Assembly: GCF_023101185.1 (NCBI RefSeq)
Contig: NZ_CP078077.1
Span: 3,253,630-3,317,629, forward strand
DNA from: Microbacterium galbinum
GTDB lineage: Bacteria; Actinomycetota; Actinomycetes; Actinomycetales; Microbacteriaceae
Direction: 5' to 3'
Length of the DNA: 64,000 nt
The translations under genes and the position numbers were made by a program. The notes beneath the pieces were generated by a model, which saw only the letters and a list, made by a program, of their open reading frames with translations, made no database searches and was not told the origin of the DNA. Positions 49,178-61,793 of this stretch are shown here, one piece after another (the stretch's first letter is position 1; each line of letters opens with the position of its first letter).

Positions 49178-50395
49178 TCAGTCGGTGAGCTCGCGCACGA
49201 CGGCATCGGCCAGGAGCCGTCCGCGCAGCGTCAACTGCACCCGACCCTGCACCGCGGCGCGGGCGTCGACGAGGCCGTCGGCGATGAGACCCGCGACGTT
49301 CGCGCGATTGCCGGCCGGCAGGTCGGCCACCGCGATGCCCTCGACGAGGCGGCTCTGCAGCAGCACCCGTTCGAGCATCCGTGCGTCCTCGTCCGGACGC
49401 TCGGTGCCGGCCGCCGGAGAATCGGATGCCGACAGCCGCTGCGCGTACGCCGCCGGATGCTTGACGTTCCACCAGCGGAGTCCGGCGACGTGGCTGTGCG
49501 CTCCCGGTCCGAAGCCCCACCAGTCGCTCCCCCGCCAGTAGGCGAGATTGTGACGCGAGCGCTGTGCATCACTGCGGGCCCAGTTGCTCACCTCGTACCA
49601 CTCGAAGCCCGCCGCGGCGAGGCGGCGATCGGCCAGCTCGTACATGTCGGCCTGCAGATCGTCGTCGGGCGTCGGCACCTCGCCACGCCGGATCTGGCGG
49701 GCGAGCTTCGTGCCGTCCTCGATGATGAGCGCGTAGGCCGAGATGTGATCGGAGTCGAGTTCGAGGGCCGCATCCAGCGACGCCTCCCAGTCGGCGAGGG
49801 ACTCGCCCGGCGCGCCGTAGATCAGATCGACGCTGACCGCGAGCCCGGCCTCCTTCGCCGCGGCGACGGCCGTGCGCACGTTGTCGGGGTCGTGCGTGCG
49901 GTCGAGCGCGGCGAGCACGTGCGGCACCGCCGACTGCATGCCGATCGAGAGACGCGTCACGCCGGCATCCGCGAGCGTGCGGGCGACCTCCGGCGTGACG
50001 GTGTCGGGGTTGGCCTCGACCGTGACCTCCGCACCCTTGGCGAGGCCGAAGGCCGAGACCGCGGCGCCGAGCATCAGCGCGAGATCGCCCGCGGGGAGCA
50101 GCGTGGGTGTTCCCCCGCCGAAGAAGACCGTGTCCATCGGGCGCAGCGCACCCGCCTCGTCGAGCACGTTTCGCGCGAGATCGATCTCGGCGAGCAGCGT
50201 GGAGGCGTAGTCCTCCTGACGGGCGCCGCGCAGTTCGCTCGAGGTGTAGGTGTTGAAGTCGCAGTATCCGCACCGCACGCGGCAGAACGGGATGTGGAGG
50301 TACGCCGAGAAGGGAACCGAGGGATCGATCGGCAGATCGGCCGGCAGGCGGCCGTCGGACGGTGCGGGATCGCCGAGAGGAAGGGGCCCCGCCAT
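49178..50395 (-). CDS. hemW: Radical SAM heme chaperone HemW
   Basis: A 405-residue radical SAM protein related to HemN. The [4Fe-4S] ligands are CRVRCGYC (Cys38, Cys42, Cys45). It also has FFGGGTPTLLP, EANPDTVTPE and GMQSAVPHVLAALDRTHD, with NLAYWRGSDWWGFGPGAHS in the C-terminal part. HemW is a heme-binding protein rather than a true coproporphyrinogen dehydrogenase. The ATG at 50395 overlaps the DUF1990 stop by one base. Confidence 0.94.
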   Translation of the reverse strand: MAGPLPLGDPAPSDGRLPADLPIDPSVPFSAYLHIPFCRVRCGYCDFNTYTSSELRGARQEDYASTLLAEIDLARNVLDEAGALRPMDTVFFGGGTPTLLPAGDLALMLGAAVSAFGLAKGAEVTVEANPDTVTPEVARTLADAGVTRLSIGMQSAVPHVLAALDRTHDPDNVRTAVAAAKEAGLAVSVDLIYGAPGESLADWEASLDAALELDSDHISAYALIIEDGTKLARQIRRGEVPTPDDDLQADMYELADRRLAAAGFEWYEVSNWARSDAQRSRHNLAYWRGSDWWGFGPGAHSHVAGLRWWNVKHPAAYAQRLSASDSPAAGTERPDEDARMLERVLLQSRLVEGIAVADLPAGNRANVAGLIADGLVDARAAVQGRVQLTLRGRLLADAVVRELTD

Positions 50396-51048
50396 CAGAG
50401 GGGGGTCGCGTAGAGCGGGGAGATCGCCCGGAGATAGCGGGCGAAGAGCTCGCGACGGCGACGCTTCACGAGCGGCGGCACCGTGCGGTAGAGCAAGGAG
50501 TTGGGGGCGTCGAACGCGCGCACCGTGAACCAGACCTCGTCGTTGTCCTCGCGCCAGTCGACGTCGAAGGACTCCTCGCCGCTGACGACCGAGCCGCCGA
50601 CCGTGCCGAGCACGAAACCGATGCGTCGAGCCTCCTCGGTGACCGAGATCACACGCAACTCGGCATCCGCGCGCATGCCCGACAGACGACCGCGCACGCG
50701 CAGCGTCATCCCCGGACCCACGAACGGAGTCCCTTCGGCATCGTAACGGGGCTCGAGGTCGCGCTTGCTGGGGGCGATCGGGTTGCCCTCGGCGTCGAAG
50801 CTCACGCCGGCGTACGCCGGGCCGGGCGCGGGGCGCACGTCTTCGATCGCGAGGCCGGCCGCGCGCTGCGCCGTCCACGACAGCAGAGCTTCGCCGGCGG
50901 TCTGGAACCGCTCCGCTCCGGAGCCGATCCGCCAGGACTCCTCCGCCGGGAAGCTGCGCTCCGGCGGGTACTGCATCAGATCGGGCGCGTGGGTGGCACC
51001 CACGGCCGCATAGTCCACCGTGTCGTCTCGGAAGTTCCCGCGCCGCAT
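50395..51048 (-). CDS. DUF1990 protein (first of a tandem pair)
   Basis: A 217-residue protein matching DUF1990, e.g. AERFQTAGEALLSWTAQRAAGL and GSVVSGEESFDVDWREDNDEVWFTVRAFD, with a C-terminal RRRRELFARYLRAI helix. Function unknown; related domains are lipocalin/START-like folds in actinobacteria and plants. I use the ATG at 51048. TAGGCT ends 7 nt before it and overlaps the stop codon of the second DUF1990 gene, so this gene may have its own leaderless promoter. Confidence 0.8.
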   Translation of the reverse strand: MRRGNFRDDTVDYAAVGATHAPDLMQYPPERSFPAEESWRIGSGAERFQTAGEALLSWTAQRAAGLAIEDVRPAPGPAYAGVSFDAEGNPIAPSKRDLEPRYDAEGTPFVGPGMTLRVRGRLSGMRADAELRVISVTEEARRIGFVLGTVGGSVVSGEESFDVDWREDNDEVWFTVRAFDAPNSLLYRTVPPLVKRRRRELFARYLRAISPLYATPL

Positions 51049-51061
51049 GAGATCCAGCCTA
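51049..51061 (-). promoter_or_regulatory. Leaderless-type promoter element inside the DUF1990 pair
   Basis: TAGGCT at 51056-51061 (minus strand) ends 7 nt before the ATG at 51048. Its first three bases are the TAG stop codon of the upstream DUF1990 gene. Confidence 0.5.
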
Positions 51062-51558
51062 CTGGCGGTTGCCTGGACGAACACCCCACTCGCGCGCCTC
51101 GGCGGCGACGATGCGGGTGTACCGCGCGTGGGTGCGGCGCTGGATCAGCCTCAGCGCGGGCGACAGCAACCACCACACGAGGGTCGCGGGGCGCGAGATC
51201 GAACGGGCGGTGAACACGCCGTCGTCGAGCACGAACGATTCCTCTCCGTAGATCGGATGCCCCGGGCGCGTCTCGTACCCGAAACCCCGCTCATCCGCCC
51301 ACACCACCCGGATCGGTTCGGAGAATCGGATACCGAGCACACGCTTGGCCAGCACGCCCTCGGCGTTCGCGACCGGCGCGGACGCCGGGCCGTCGAAACC
51401 CGCCCGACGCTTGAACTCCCAGGAGCGGATCAGCGTGCGCACGGCATCCTGAGCCTCCGGAGCGACCGCGATGCTGCGCTCGGACAGGTGCATCCCTGCC
51501 GGCACGTCGACGATCGGATGCCGCGTCACCCCGCGCATGTACGGCGGGAGCGGCCTCA

Positions 51559-51559
<1 letters not shown>
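51059..51559 (-). CDS. DUF1990 protein (second of a tandem pair)
   Basis: A 166-residue DUF1990 paralogue. SEPIRVVWADERGFGYETRPGHPIYGEESFVL matches the GEESF/W segment of the neighbouring copy, and the C-terminus again is RRTHARYTRIVAAEAREW. The start is a GTG at 51559, sharing one base with the lepA stop (TAGTG), so translation is coupled to lepA. The two copies are diverged, about half the residues aligning by eye in the core. Function unknown. Confidence 0.75.
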
Positions 51560-53412
<1,853 letters not shown>

Positions 53413-53489
53413 GTTGCGTCGATTCTACGGTGAGGGAGGCCTAATGCCCGATTCCGCCGATCCGGTGGTAACGTCGCCCAGGTCTCCGG

Positions 53490-53529
53490 CGTGGAACCGA
53501 GTTCCACGGAGGAAACGACCCCGTAACAT
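53490..53529 (+). promoter_or_regulatory. Inverted repeat and candidate promoter of the oligopeptide ABC operon
   Basis: A perfect 8-3-8 inverted repeat, CGTGGAAC-CGA-GTTCCACG, at 53490-53508 lies just upstream of TAACAT (53524-53529), a plausible -10. The right arm overlaps where the -35 would be, so a repressor bound here could block transcription. The regulator is unknown and not in the window. The leader would be ~80 nt. Confidence 0.45.
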
Positions 53530-53616
53530 CTTTTTGGTATACCGGAACGTGCGAAGAGGCGCGTCCGGAGTGAAGCACATTGATCGGATCCGCAACGGTG
53601 ATCCCGTTCGGCTCTG

Positions 53617-54621
53617 GTGAAGAGAGAGATACCGACCTTGATCAAGTACCTGCTGCGTCGAGCACTGGGCTGGCTGCTCATGATCGTCGTGGCGACGAAC
53701 CTCACGTACTTCCTCGCCTGGCTCTATCTGGACCCGCGCAGCAACTACGTCGGGCGCCGCCCCCCTCTCAACGAGGAGCAGATCGAAGCGCTGCTCCGCC
53801 CCCGCAACCTCGACGACACGGTGCCCCTCCTCGAGCGCTGGTGGACGTGGTTCAGCAACATCCTCTTCCACTGGAACTGGGGGCTCAGCCCCACGGGCGA
53901 CTCGGTGAACGACCAGGTCGCGTACCGGGTCTGGGTCAGCGCCGAACTCGTCCTCGGGGCCACCATCCTGTTCACCGTGATCGGCATCGCGCTCGGCGTC
54001 TACACCGCCTCCCGCCAGTACAAGCTCGCCGACCGGATCGGCCAGGCGACCTCGATCATCACGATGAACATCCCGATCGTCGTCGCGTCGCTGGGAATCG
54101 TGCTGCTCGCGATCCAGGCGAACAGCGCGACCGGGACGCGGATCTTCTTCGTCACGGGCGCGGCGAGTCCGGGGGTGAGCGGGTTCTTCCCCGTGCTCAT
54201 CGATGCGCTGCAACATCTGATACTCCCGACGATCGCGCTGATCCTCGTCAGCTACGCCGGCATCCACTTCCTGCAGCGCTCGCTGCTGCTCGACAACATC
54301 AACGCCGACTACGTGCGCACCGCGCGTGCCAAGGGGTTGACCAAGTCCCAGGCGATCCGCCGCCACGCGCTGCGCACCTCGCTGATCCCCGTGACGACCC
54401 AGGTGGCCTTCTCCATCCCGGCGGTCTTCACCGGCGCCGTCCTGACCGAATCGATCTTCGGCTGGAACGGCATGGGCAAGTACTTCACACAGACCATCGC
54501 GACGAACGACATCCACGGCGTCGTCGCCGTCGCGGCCTTCGGCGCAGTGATGACCGCGATCGGCGCCGTCCTCTCGGACATCGCCGTCGTCATCCTCGAT
54601 CCACGAGTGCGGGTGAGCTGA
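53617..54621 (+). CDS. ABC transporter permease (DppB/OppB-like)
   Basis: A 334-residue inner-membrane permease of the peptide/nickel (PepT) family. TM1 near the N-terminus is followed by a long external segment (RSNYVGRRPPLNEEQIEAL...), then five TM helices. The EAA-type loop is visible as YVRTARAKGLTKSQAIRRHALRTSLIP. The GTG at 53617 is used; an in-frame TTG at 53638 with AGAGAGA upstream and the N-terminus MIKYLLRR is a serious alternative. First gene of the importer operon. Confidence 0.9.
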   Translation: MKREIPTLIKYLLRRALGWLLMIVVATNLTYFLAWLYLDPRSNYVGRRPPLNEEQIEALLRPRNLDDTVPLLERWWTWFSNILFHWNWGLSPTGDSVNDQVAYRVWVSAELVLGATILFTVIGIALGVYTASRQYKLADRIGQATSIITMNIPIVVASLGIVLLAIQANSATGTRIFFVTGAASPGVSGFFPVLIDALQHLILPTIALILVSYAGIHFLQRSLLLDNINADYVRTARAKGLTKSQAIRRHALRTSLIPVTTQVAFSIPAVFTGAVLTESIFGWNGMGKYFTQTIATNDIHGVVAVAAFGAVMTAIGAVLSDIAVVILDPRVRVS

Positions 54622-54624
54622 ACC

Positions 54625-55553
54625 ATGAGCATCGCAGACCTCTCCGATCCCCTCCGCCACGGCGACGACCCGCCGGCGACCCCGGTGCGCACACCGCGCA
54701 AGCGGATGTCGAAGTTCGAGCTCTACGGTCGCCGCTTCCTGCGCAACCGCGGTGCCGTCGCGGGCGCGGTGATCTTCGTCATCATCGTGCTGTTCGCCCT
54801 CATCGGCCCCCTCTTCCAGCAGTACGACCACATCGAACTGGACTTCCTCGCACTGACGAAGCCCCCGTCGGCCGAGCACTGGTTCGGTACGAACGGCGCG
54901 GGCAACGACCTCTACGCCCAGGTCGTCGTCGGCCTGCAGCGGTCGCTCATGATCGCGCTGGCCGTGTCGATCGGAACGACCGTGCTCTCCGCGCTCATCG
55001 GCGCGGCAGCCGCGTACTTCGGTGGCGTGTTCGAGCGCGGCGTGCTCGTCGTCATCCACTTCCTCATGGTCGTGCCGACGTTCCTCATCCTCGCGATGAT
55101 CTCGAACAGCGCCGGCGGCGACTGGCGGATCATCGCGGTGATCATGATCGCGATCAACTGGTTCTTCCCCGCCCGCGTGATCTGGACGCTCTCCCTCTCC
55201 CTGCGCGAACGCGAATACATCTCCGCCGCGAAGTACATGGGCGTGCCCGGATTCCGGATCGTGCTGCGGCACATGCTCCCCAACATCGGATCGCTGCTGG
55301 TCATCAACTTCACGCTCGGCGTCGTCGGCGCGGTGCAGACCGAGACCAGCCTGTCGTTCCTCGGCTTCGGCGTGAAAGCTCCGGACGTGTCTCTCGGCTC
55401 GCTCATCGGCTCCGGCTCCGCGACCATCACGAGCGCACCCTGGCTGTTCTACTTCCCCGCGGCCGCGCTCACCCTCCTCACCATCTCGATGGCTCTGATC
55501 GCCGACGGTCTGCGCGATGCCCTCGACCCGACCTCTGCCGCGGGAGGCCGCGC

Positions 55554-55557
<4 letters not shown>
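54625..55557 (+). CDS. ABC transporter permease (DppC/OppC-like)
   Basis: A 310-residue permease partner. A cytoplasmic N-terminal arm (to about residue 38) precedes TM1 (FLRNRGAVAGAVIFVIIVLFALIGPLF), then PPSAEHWFGTNGAGNDLYAQV, the typical OppC external stretch, and the EAA loop REYISAAKYMGVPGFRIVLRHMLPN. It lies 3 nt after the first permease and overlaps the ATPase gene by 4 bp (ATGA). Confidence 0.93.
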
Positions 55558-57614
<2,057 letters not shown>

Positions 57615-57631
57615 CGGTTAACAACGATTAA

Positions 57632-57660
57632 TCGACCTCGGCGCGCGACAGGTTTAACCT
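57632..57660 (+). promoter_or_regulatory. Candidate promoter of the substrate-binding protein gene
   Basis: TCGACC (57632-57637), a 17-nt spacer, then TAACCT (57655-57660). It would give a ~41-nt leader carrying the AAGGAG SD. A separate promoter fits the need for more binding protein than membrane subunits. Confidence 0.5.
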
Positions 57661-57707
57661 CTCCCCATCCCCACAGGCCGACACGGCACAAGAAGGAGCA
57701 CCACACC

Positions 57708-59414
57708 ATGAAAAGGCATCAGAAGCTGCTGGGCGCTCTCGCCCTCAGCGGCGCCCTCGCACTCGTCATGAGCGGCTGCGCATCGGGCGGCGACGGCGGT
57801 AGCACCGACAACGGCGGCGAAGCCGAAGCCGTCACGGGCGCGGACTACAACCCGCAGCCCCGTGAGAATCTGCAGGAGGGCGGCGAGGTCACCTTCCCCA
57901 TCGGTGAGATCACCCCGCAGATGAACGCCAACCACTCCGACGCCACGGTCGACACCGCGACGCTCTGGGAGTGGTACAACCCTCAGACGATCCTCATGAC
58001 GCCGGAGGGCGAGGCATACGCCAACCCGAACTACCTGACCGACTGGACCACCGAGGTCGTGGACGACAAGACCGTCGTCACCTACACGATCAACCCCGAC
58101 GCCGTCTGGAACGACGGGACGCCGATCGACTGGACCGCCTACGAGCAGACTTGGAAGGCGCTGCGGTCGACGGATGAGGGCTACGTCCCCAACTCCACCG
58201 ACGGTTACTCGCTGATCGAGAGCGTCGAGCAGGGCACCGACGACCGCCAGGCCGTCGTGACGTTCACCCAGGTCTACCCCTGGACGAACGGCCTGTTCTG
58301 GCACCTCGTCAACCCGAACATCAACACGCCGGAGCTCTTCAACGAGGGCTACCTCAACGAGGCGAACCCCGACTGGGGTGCAGGCCCCTATGAGATGACC
58401 GAGTTCGACCCCAAGGGCGGCACGGTCATCTTCGAGCCGAACCCGGACTGGTGGGGCGACAAGCCGCTGCTCGACAAGGTCACCTTCCGTCAGCTCGACG
58501 ACACCGCCGAGATCAACGCGTTCAAGGCCGGCGAGATCAACATGGCATCGACCGGCACGTCCGACCGCCTCGCGCAGGTCGCCGACATGGATGACGTCGT
58601 CACCTACAAGGCCCAGCGCACCGCCACCAACCTCATGCAGCTGAACGCCGAGCGCCCTCAGCTCGCCGACATCAAGGTGCGCGAGGCGATCATGAAGGCG
58701 ATCGACCGTGAGCAGCTCAAGGAGGTCGTCTGGAACGGCCTGGGCTACACCGAGGAGCCCGCCGGCTCGCTCATCCTCTTCCCGTTCCAGGACGGCTACG
58801 TCGACTCGCTGAGCGAGGCCGGCTGGAAGTTCGACGACGACGAGGCGAACAGCATCCTGGACGAGGCGGGATGGGTCGCCGGCAGCGACGGCGTTCGCGA
58901 GAAGGACGGCGTGCGACTCGCCGTCAACCTTCCCGTCTTCGGTGACGACCCCATCGTCGAGACCCGCGGTAAGGTCATCCAGGCGCAGCTCAAGGCGATC
59001 GGCGTCGAGGTCACGGTCGACGTGCGCCCGAGCTCGGAGTTCTCGACGACGGTGACGACGAAGGACTGGGACATCATCCTCATGGGCTTCTCGTCGAGCG
59101 ACCCCTACGGCTTCGCGTACTTCTGCCAGGTCTACTGCTCCGACAGCGGCCTGAACCTGTCGGCCACCGGCACCCCGGAGCTCGACGAGAAGATCGCGGG
59201 CGTCGCCGACCTCCCCACCGCGGAGGAGCAGATCGCCGAGGGCACCAAGGTCGAGACCGAGGTCATCAAGGAGACGTGGGGCATCCTGCCGCTGTACTCC
59301 GGCCCCGAGATCCGCACGGTGACCAAGGGACTCGCCAACCTCACCCCCGAGACCTACACGGGTCTCGACCTCTTCGGGCTCCTGCCCGTCGAGAACGTGG
59401 GCTGGGAGAAGTGA
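57708..59414 (+). CDS. ABC transporter substrate-binding lipoprotein (family 5)
   Basis: A 568-residue extracytoplasmic solute-binding protein of the SBP_bac_5 (oligopeptide/dipeptide) family. The signal peptide ends in lipobox MSGC (Cys24), followed by a Gly/Asp/Glu-rich linker. Family segments include DAVWNDGTPIDWTAYEQTWKAL, GAGPYEMTEFDPKGGTVIFEPNPDWWGDKPLLDKVTFR and KVREAIMKAIDREQLKEVVWNG. The ATG has AAGGAG. It is encoded last, downstream of the ATPase, with its own likely promoter. Ligand unknown; peptides are the family default. Confidence 0.93.
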   Translation: MKRHQKLLGALALSGALALVMSGCASGGDGGSTDNGGEAEAVTGADYNPQPRENLQEGGEVTFPIGEITPQMNANHSDATVDTATLWEWYNPQTILMTPEGEAYANPNYLTDWTTEVVDDKTVVTYTINPDAVWNDGTPIDWTAYEQTWKALRSTDEGYVPNSTDGYSLIESVEQGTDDRQAVVTFTQVYPWTNGLFWHLVNPNINTPELFNEGYLNEANPDWGAGPYEMTEFDPKGGTVIFEPNPDWWGDKPLLDKVTFRQLDDTAEINAFKAGEINMASTGTSDRLAQVADMDDVVTYKAQRTATNLMQLNAERPQLADIKVREAIMKAIDREQLKEVVWNGLGYTEEPAGSLILFPFQDGYVDSLSEAGWKFDDDEANSILDEAGWVAGSDGVREKDGVRLAVNLPVFGDDPIVETRGKVIQAQLKAIGVEVTVDVRPSSEFSTTVTTKDWDIILMGFSSSDPYGFAYFCQVYCSDSGLNLSATGTPELDEKIAGVADLPTAEEQIAEGTKVETEVIKETWGILPLYSGPEIRTVTKGLANLTPETYTGLDLFGLLPVENVGWEK

Positions 59415-59431
59415 TCTAGCACTCACCCATA

Positions 59432-59467
59432 GTGTGGGGGTCGGCGAGAGATCGCCGGCCCCCACAC
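59432..59467 (+). terminator. Strong hairpin terminator after the importer operon
   Basis: A 16-bp stem with one G-T pair (59432-59447 with 59452-59467) and a 4-nt GAGA loop; the base is GTGTGGGGG/CCCCCACAC. It lacks a T-run, which is common for actinobacterial terminators. It ends the ABC importer transcript. Confidence 0.88.
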
Positions 59468-59503
59468 GCGTCTACCCAGGGAATCCGCACTGCGCAACCC
59501 CCC

Positions 59504-59532
59504 TGGACGAGGCTGCGCATTCGGATTAATTT
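59504..59532 (+). promoter_or_regulatory. Candidate promoter of the small secreted peptide gene
   Basis: TGGACG (59504-59509), 17-nt spacer, TAATTT (59527-59532), giving a ~33-nt leader. The message would then include AAAGGAGG at 59558-59565, an uninterrupted 8-nt Shine-Dalgarno 6 nt before the ATG. Confidence 0.5.
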
Positions 59533-59571
59533 CTCGCACAACGCACAGACGGAGTCCAAAGGAGGGCGCTC

Positions 59572-59763
59572 ATGCTGAAAGACAAGAAGACGACTGTCCG
59601 GAACTCGATCGTCGGGGTCGCGGCGGCTTTGATGCTCACCCTGGGGTCGGCGATCCCCGCAGGTGCTGTCGTCGACATCACGCATCCCGGTGACGGCGGA
59701 GGTGGGGGCGGTGCGGGTCCTTGGCCCATCAAGTGCATCAAATACTGCCCCGGACCGCGTTGA
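59572..59763 (+). CDS. Small secreted Gly-rich peptide with a C-terminal CIKYC motif, unknown
   Basis: A 63-residue precursor with a basic N-terminus (MLKDKKTTVRN), a hydrophobic core and an AGA signal-peptidase site near residue 32. The ~31-residue mature part has a run of six glycines (DGGGGGG), then a Trp/Pro segment and a C-terminal CIKYCPGPR whose two cysteines could form one disulfide loop. I know no family. It has its own promoter, an 8-nt SD and its own terminator (59781-59814), so it is a discrete unit. Possible roles are toxin, signal or surface peptide; none is supported by sequence. Confidence 0.78.
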   Translation: MLKDKKTTVRNSIVGVAAALMLTLGSAIPAGAVVDITHPGDGGGGGGAGPWPIKCIKYCPGPR

Positions 59764-59780
59764 CGCACCCCGCGACGAGC

Positions 59781-59814
59781 AGGCGGGGTCGGTGGTCTTC
59801 CACCGGCCCCGCCT
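59781..59814 (+). terminator. Hairpin terminator after the small peptide gene
   Basis: A 15-bp stem with one G-T pair (59781-59795 with 59800-59814): AGGCGGGG/CCCCGCCT outer part and CGGTGG/CCACCG inner part, 4-nt loop, short pyrimidine tail. Confidence 0.88.
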
Positions 59815-59840
59815 TCTCGTGCGGTGCGCGGCTGCGCACC

Positions 59841-59852
59841 TAGGCTGAGAGC
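59841..59852 (+). promoter_or_regulatory. Leaderless-type promoter element of the alpha/beta hydrolase gene
   Basis: TAGGCT at 59841-59846 ends exactly 6 nt before the GTG at 59853. No SD is present. Confidence 0.58.
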
Positions 59853-60578
59853 GTGAGCGTCCAGATCGTCTTCGTGCACGGCATCCGCACGTCGGCCACC
59901 ATGTGGCGTTCGCAGCAGGCGTTCCTCGACGCGCGGGGGTACGCGCACACCGCGGTCGACCTGCCGGGGCACGGCGCGCGCATCGCCGAGGACTTCACGC
60001 TCCACGAGGCCCTGCACACGATCGATGCCGCCGTCCGCGATGCGGCGAGGCGCGGACCGGTGCTGCTGGTCGGACACTCCATGGGCGGGATCCTGTCTCT
60101 CTCCTACACCGGAGGCGGGGAGACGACACCGGTCGCGGGTCTGGTCGCGGCGTCGTGCACCGCGTTGCCCGTTGGTGCCGGGCTCGCCGCCTATCGCTGG
60201 CTCGCGCGCGCGATGGATTCGCTGCCCGACCGCGGACGCTGGCTCTCGGATCGTGTGCTCGACGCGACGATCCCCCCGGAGACCCGCGAAGACTTCGGCG
60301 CGGGCGGCTACGCGCTCGACGCGCAGGACATCGCCCTGGGCAGCCTCTCGGCGCTCGACCTCGCCGCGGCGGTCGCCCGCATCCGACTGCCGCTCTGGTT
60401 CGTCAACGGCCAGTACGACCAGCTGCGTCGCCACGAGACACTTTTCTGCTCGCTGGCCCCCCAGGCCGAGCTCATCGTGGTGCCGCGCACCACGCATCTC
60501 GTCACGGCGATGCGACCTCGCATCTTCAACGCCGTGCTGCAGCTCGCGATCGCGACCCTCGAGAAAGAGAGCTCATGA
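59853..60578 (+). CDS. Alpha/beta-fold hydrolase
   Basis: A 241-residue serine hydrolase of the AB_hydrolase_1/EstA type. The nucleophile elbow is LLVGHSMGGILSLS (Ser76), the oxyanion region VFVHGIRTSATMW, and the HG-x-P region DLPGHGARIAEDFT. The catalytic Asp and His appear late (VNGQYDQL; RTTHLVTAMRP). The GTG start lacks an SD and follows TAGGCT by 6 nt. Substrate unknown. Its 3' end overlaps the convergent MFS gene by 6 bp. Confidence 0.88.
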   Translation: MSVQIVFVHGIRTSATMWRSQQAFLDARGYAHTAVDLPGHGARIAEDFTLHEALHTIDAAVRDAARRGPVLLVGHSMGGILSLSYTGGGETTPVAGLVAASCTALPVGAGLAAYRWLARAMDSLPDRGRWLSDRVLDATIPPETREDFGAGGYALDAQDIALGSLSALDLAAAVARIRLPLWFVNGQYDQLRRHETLFCSLAPQAELIVVPRTTHLVTAMRPRIFNAVLQLAIATLEKESS

Positions 60579-61793
60579 CCTCTGCGGCTGCCTCGCGAGG
60601 CCGGTGAGCACTCCGCCTGCGAGTGACAGCACCGCGGCGGCGGCGAAGACGAGCCAGAATCCTCCCACCAGCGCCACGAGTCCCGCCCCGAGCACCGGAC
60701 CGATCAGCTGGCCGAGAGCGGCCGTGACGTTCACGATGCCGAGATCGCGGGCGTGGTCCTTCTCATCGGGCAGCAGATCGGCGGCGAACGCGAGGCCGAC
60801 GGTCGAGAACGCGCCGTAGCCGAGCCCCATGAGGGCGGCGGCGACCATCGTCATCTCGAAGGTCGGCACGAGCGCGATCGCCACACCGGATGCCGCCTGC
60901 ACGACCGTGGCGATCACGGCGAGCCGGCGCCGGTCGCCCGTGCGGTCCGACAGGATGCCGGTGAGAACGGATGCCGCGACCACGAACAGCGTGTAGACAA
61001 CGATGAGCAGCAGCAGGTTGTCCTGCGCCGTCGACGACGGCTGACCGAGTCCGTGCAGCAGAAAGAAGAGGAACAGCGCGGTCCCCAACGCGTTGCCGAT
61101 GTTGGTCACGAGGCGCCCGGCGAGCATCCACGCGAAATCGCGATCGCGCAGCGAGGCGAGGGACCGACGGTCGCGGGTCGTCGGCCGCACGGCCTCCGAC
61201 GCGGAGGGATCGGGGAGCAGCAGGGCCACCGCAGTACCGACCGCCGCGATCACGGCGGCGAGCAGCAGATAGCCCGAGACGATGTCGAGCCCGAGGAGAA
61301 CGACGAGGCCGACGCCCAGCACGATCCCGACGGCCTGACTCGACCCGACCGCCGCGGATGCCGCGCCCCGCTGGGTCGTGGGCAGTTGGTCCGCGATCAT
61401 CGCGGTGAAGGCCGCCGACGACACCGCGACACCGATCGATACACCGACCCACGCCCCGCCGACCGCCCAGGGCCCCTCAGAGAAACCGGTGAGCACCAGG
61501 AAGGCGGCGGTCGTCCACACGCCCGCGAGCGCCCACGGACGCCGTCGAGGGCGCCCCGGTCGAGCACGATCCGACAGCGCCCCGGCGAGCGGGCCGGCGA
61601 CGATGCCCGCGAGTCCGCCGATGCCGAGGACGAGCCCCGAGGAGACCACTCCCCGGATCCAATCGTCTTCGGGGGTGTCGAGCTGCAGCGGCAGGAGGAG
61701 CTGCACGGGCGTGAGCTGCACGGTCCAGATGGCGAGCCAGGCGAGGGTGAACAGCGACATCCATCGCGCGCCGACCCGCGTCGCCGCGGTCAT
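60573..61793 (-). CDS. MFS transporter (GPH/sugar-symporter-like)
   Basis: A 406-residue twelve-helix carrier. The N-terminus (WMSLFTLAWLAIWTVQLTPVQLLLPLQL) and the loop between helices 2 and 3 (AGPLAGALSDRARPGRPRRRPW) resemble glycoside-pentoside-hexuronide-like transporters, whose D-R-x-R-R loop is recognisable. The ATG at 61793 overlaps the GH1 stop by 4 bp (ATGA), so it is coupled to a beta-glucosidase gene. That supports uptake of a beta-glucoside or its release product. The direction is inferred. Confidence 0.83.
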   Translation of the reverse strand: MTAATRVGARWMSLFTLAWLAIWTVQLTPVQLLLPLQLDTPEDDWIRGVVSSGLVLGIGGLAGIVAGPLAGALSDRARPGRPRRRPWALAGVWTTAAFLVLTGFSEGPWAVGGAWVGVSIGVAVSSAAFTAMIADQLPTTQRGAASAAVGSSQAVGIVLGVGLVVLLGLDIVSGYLLLAAVIAAVGTAVALLLPDPSASEAVRPTTRDRRSLASLRDRDFAWMLAGRLVTNIGNALGTALFLFFLLHGLGQPSSTAQDNLLLLIVVYTLFVVAASVLTGILSDRTGDRRRLAVIATVVQAASGVAIALVPTFEMTMVAAALMGLGYGAFSTVGLAFAADLLPDEKDHARDLGIVNVTAALGQLIGPVLGAGLVALVGGFWLVFAAAAVLSLAGGVLTGLARQPQRS

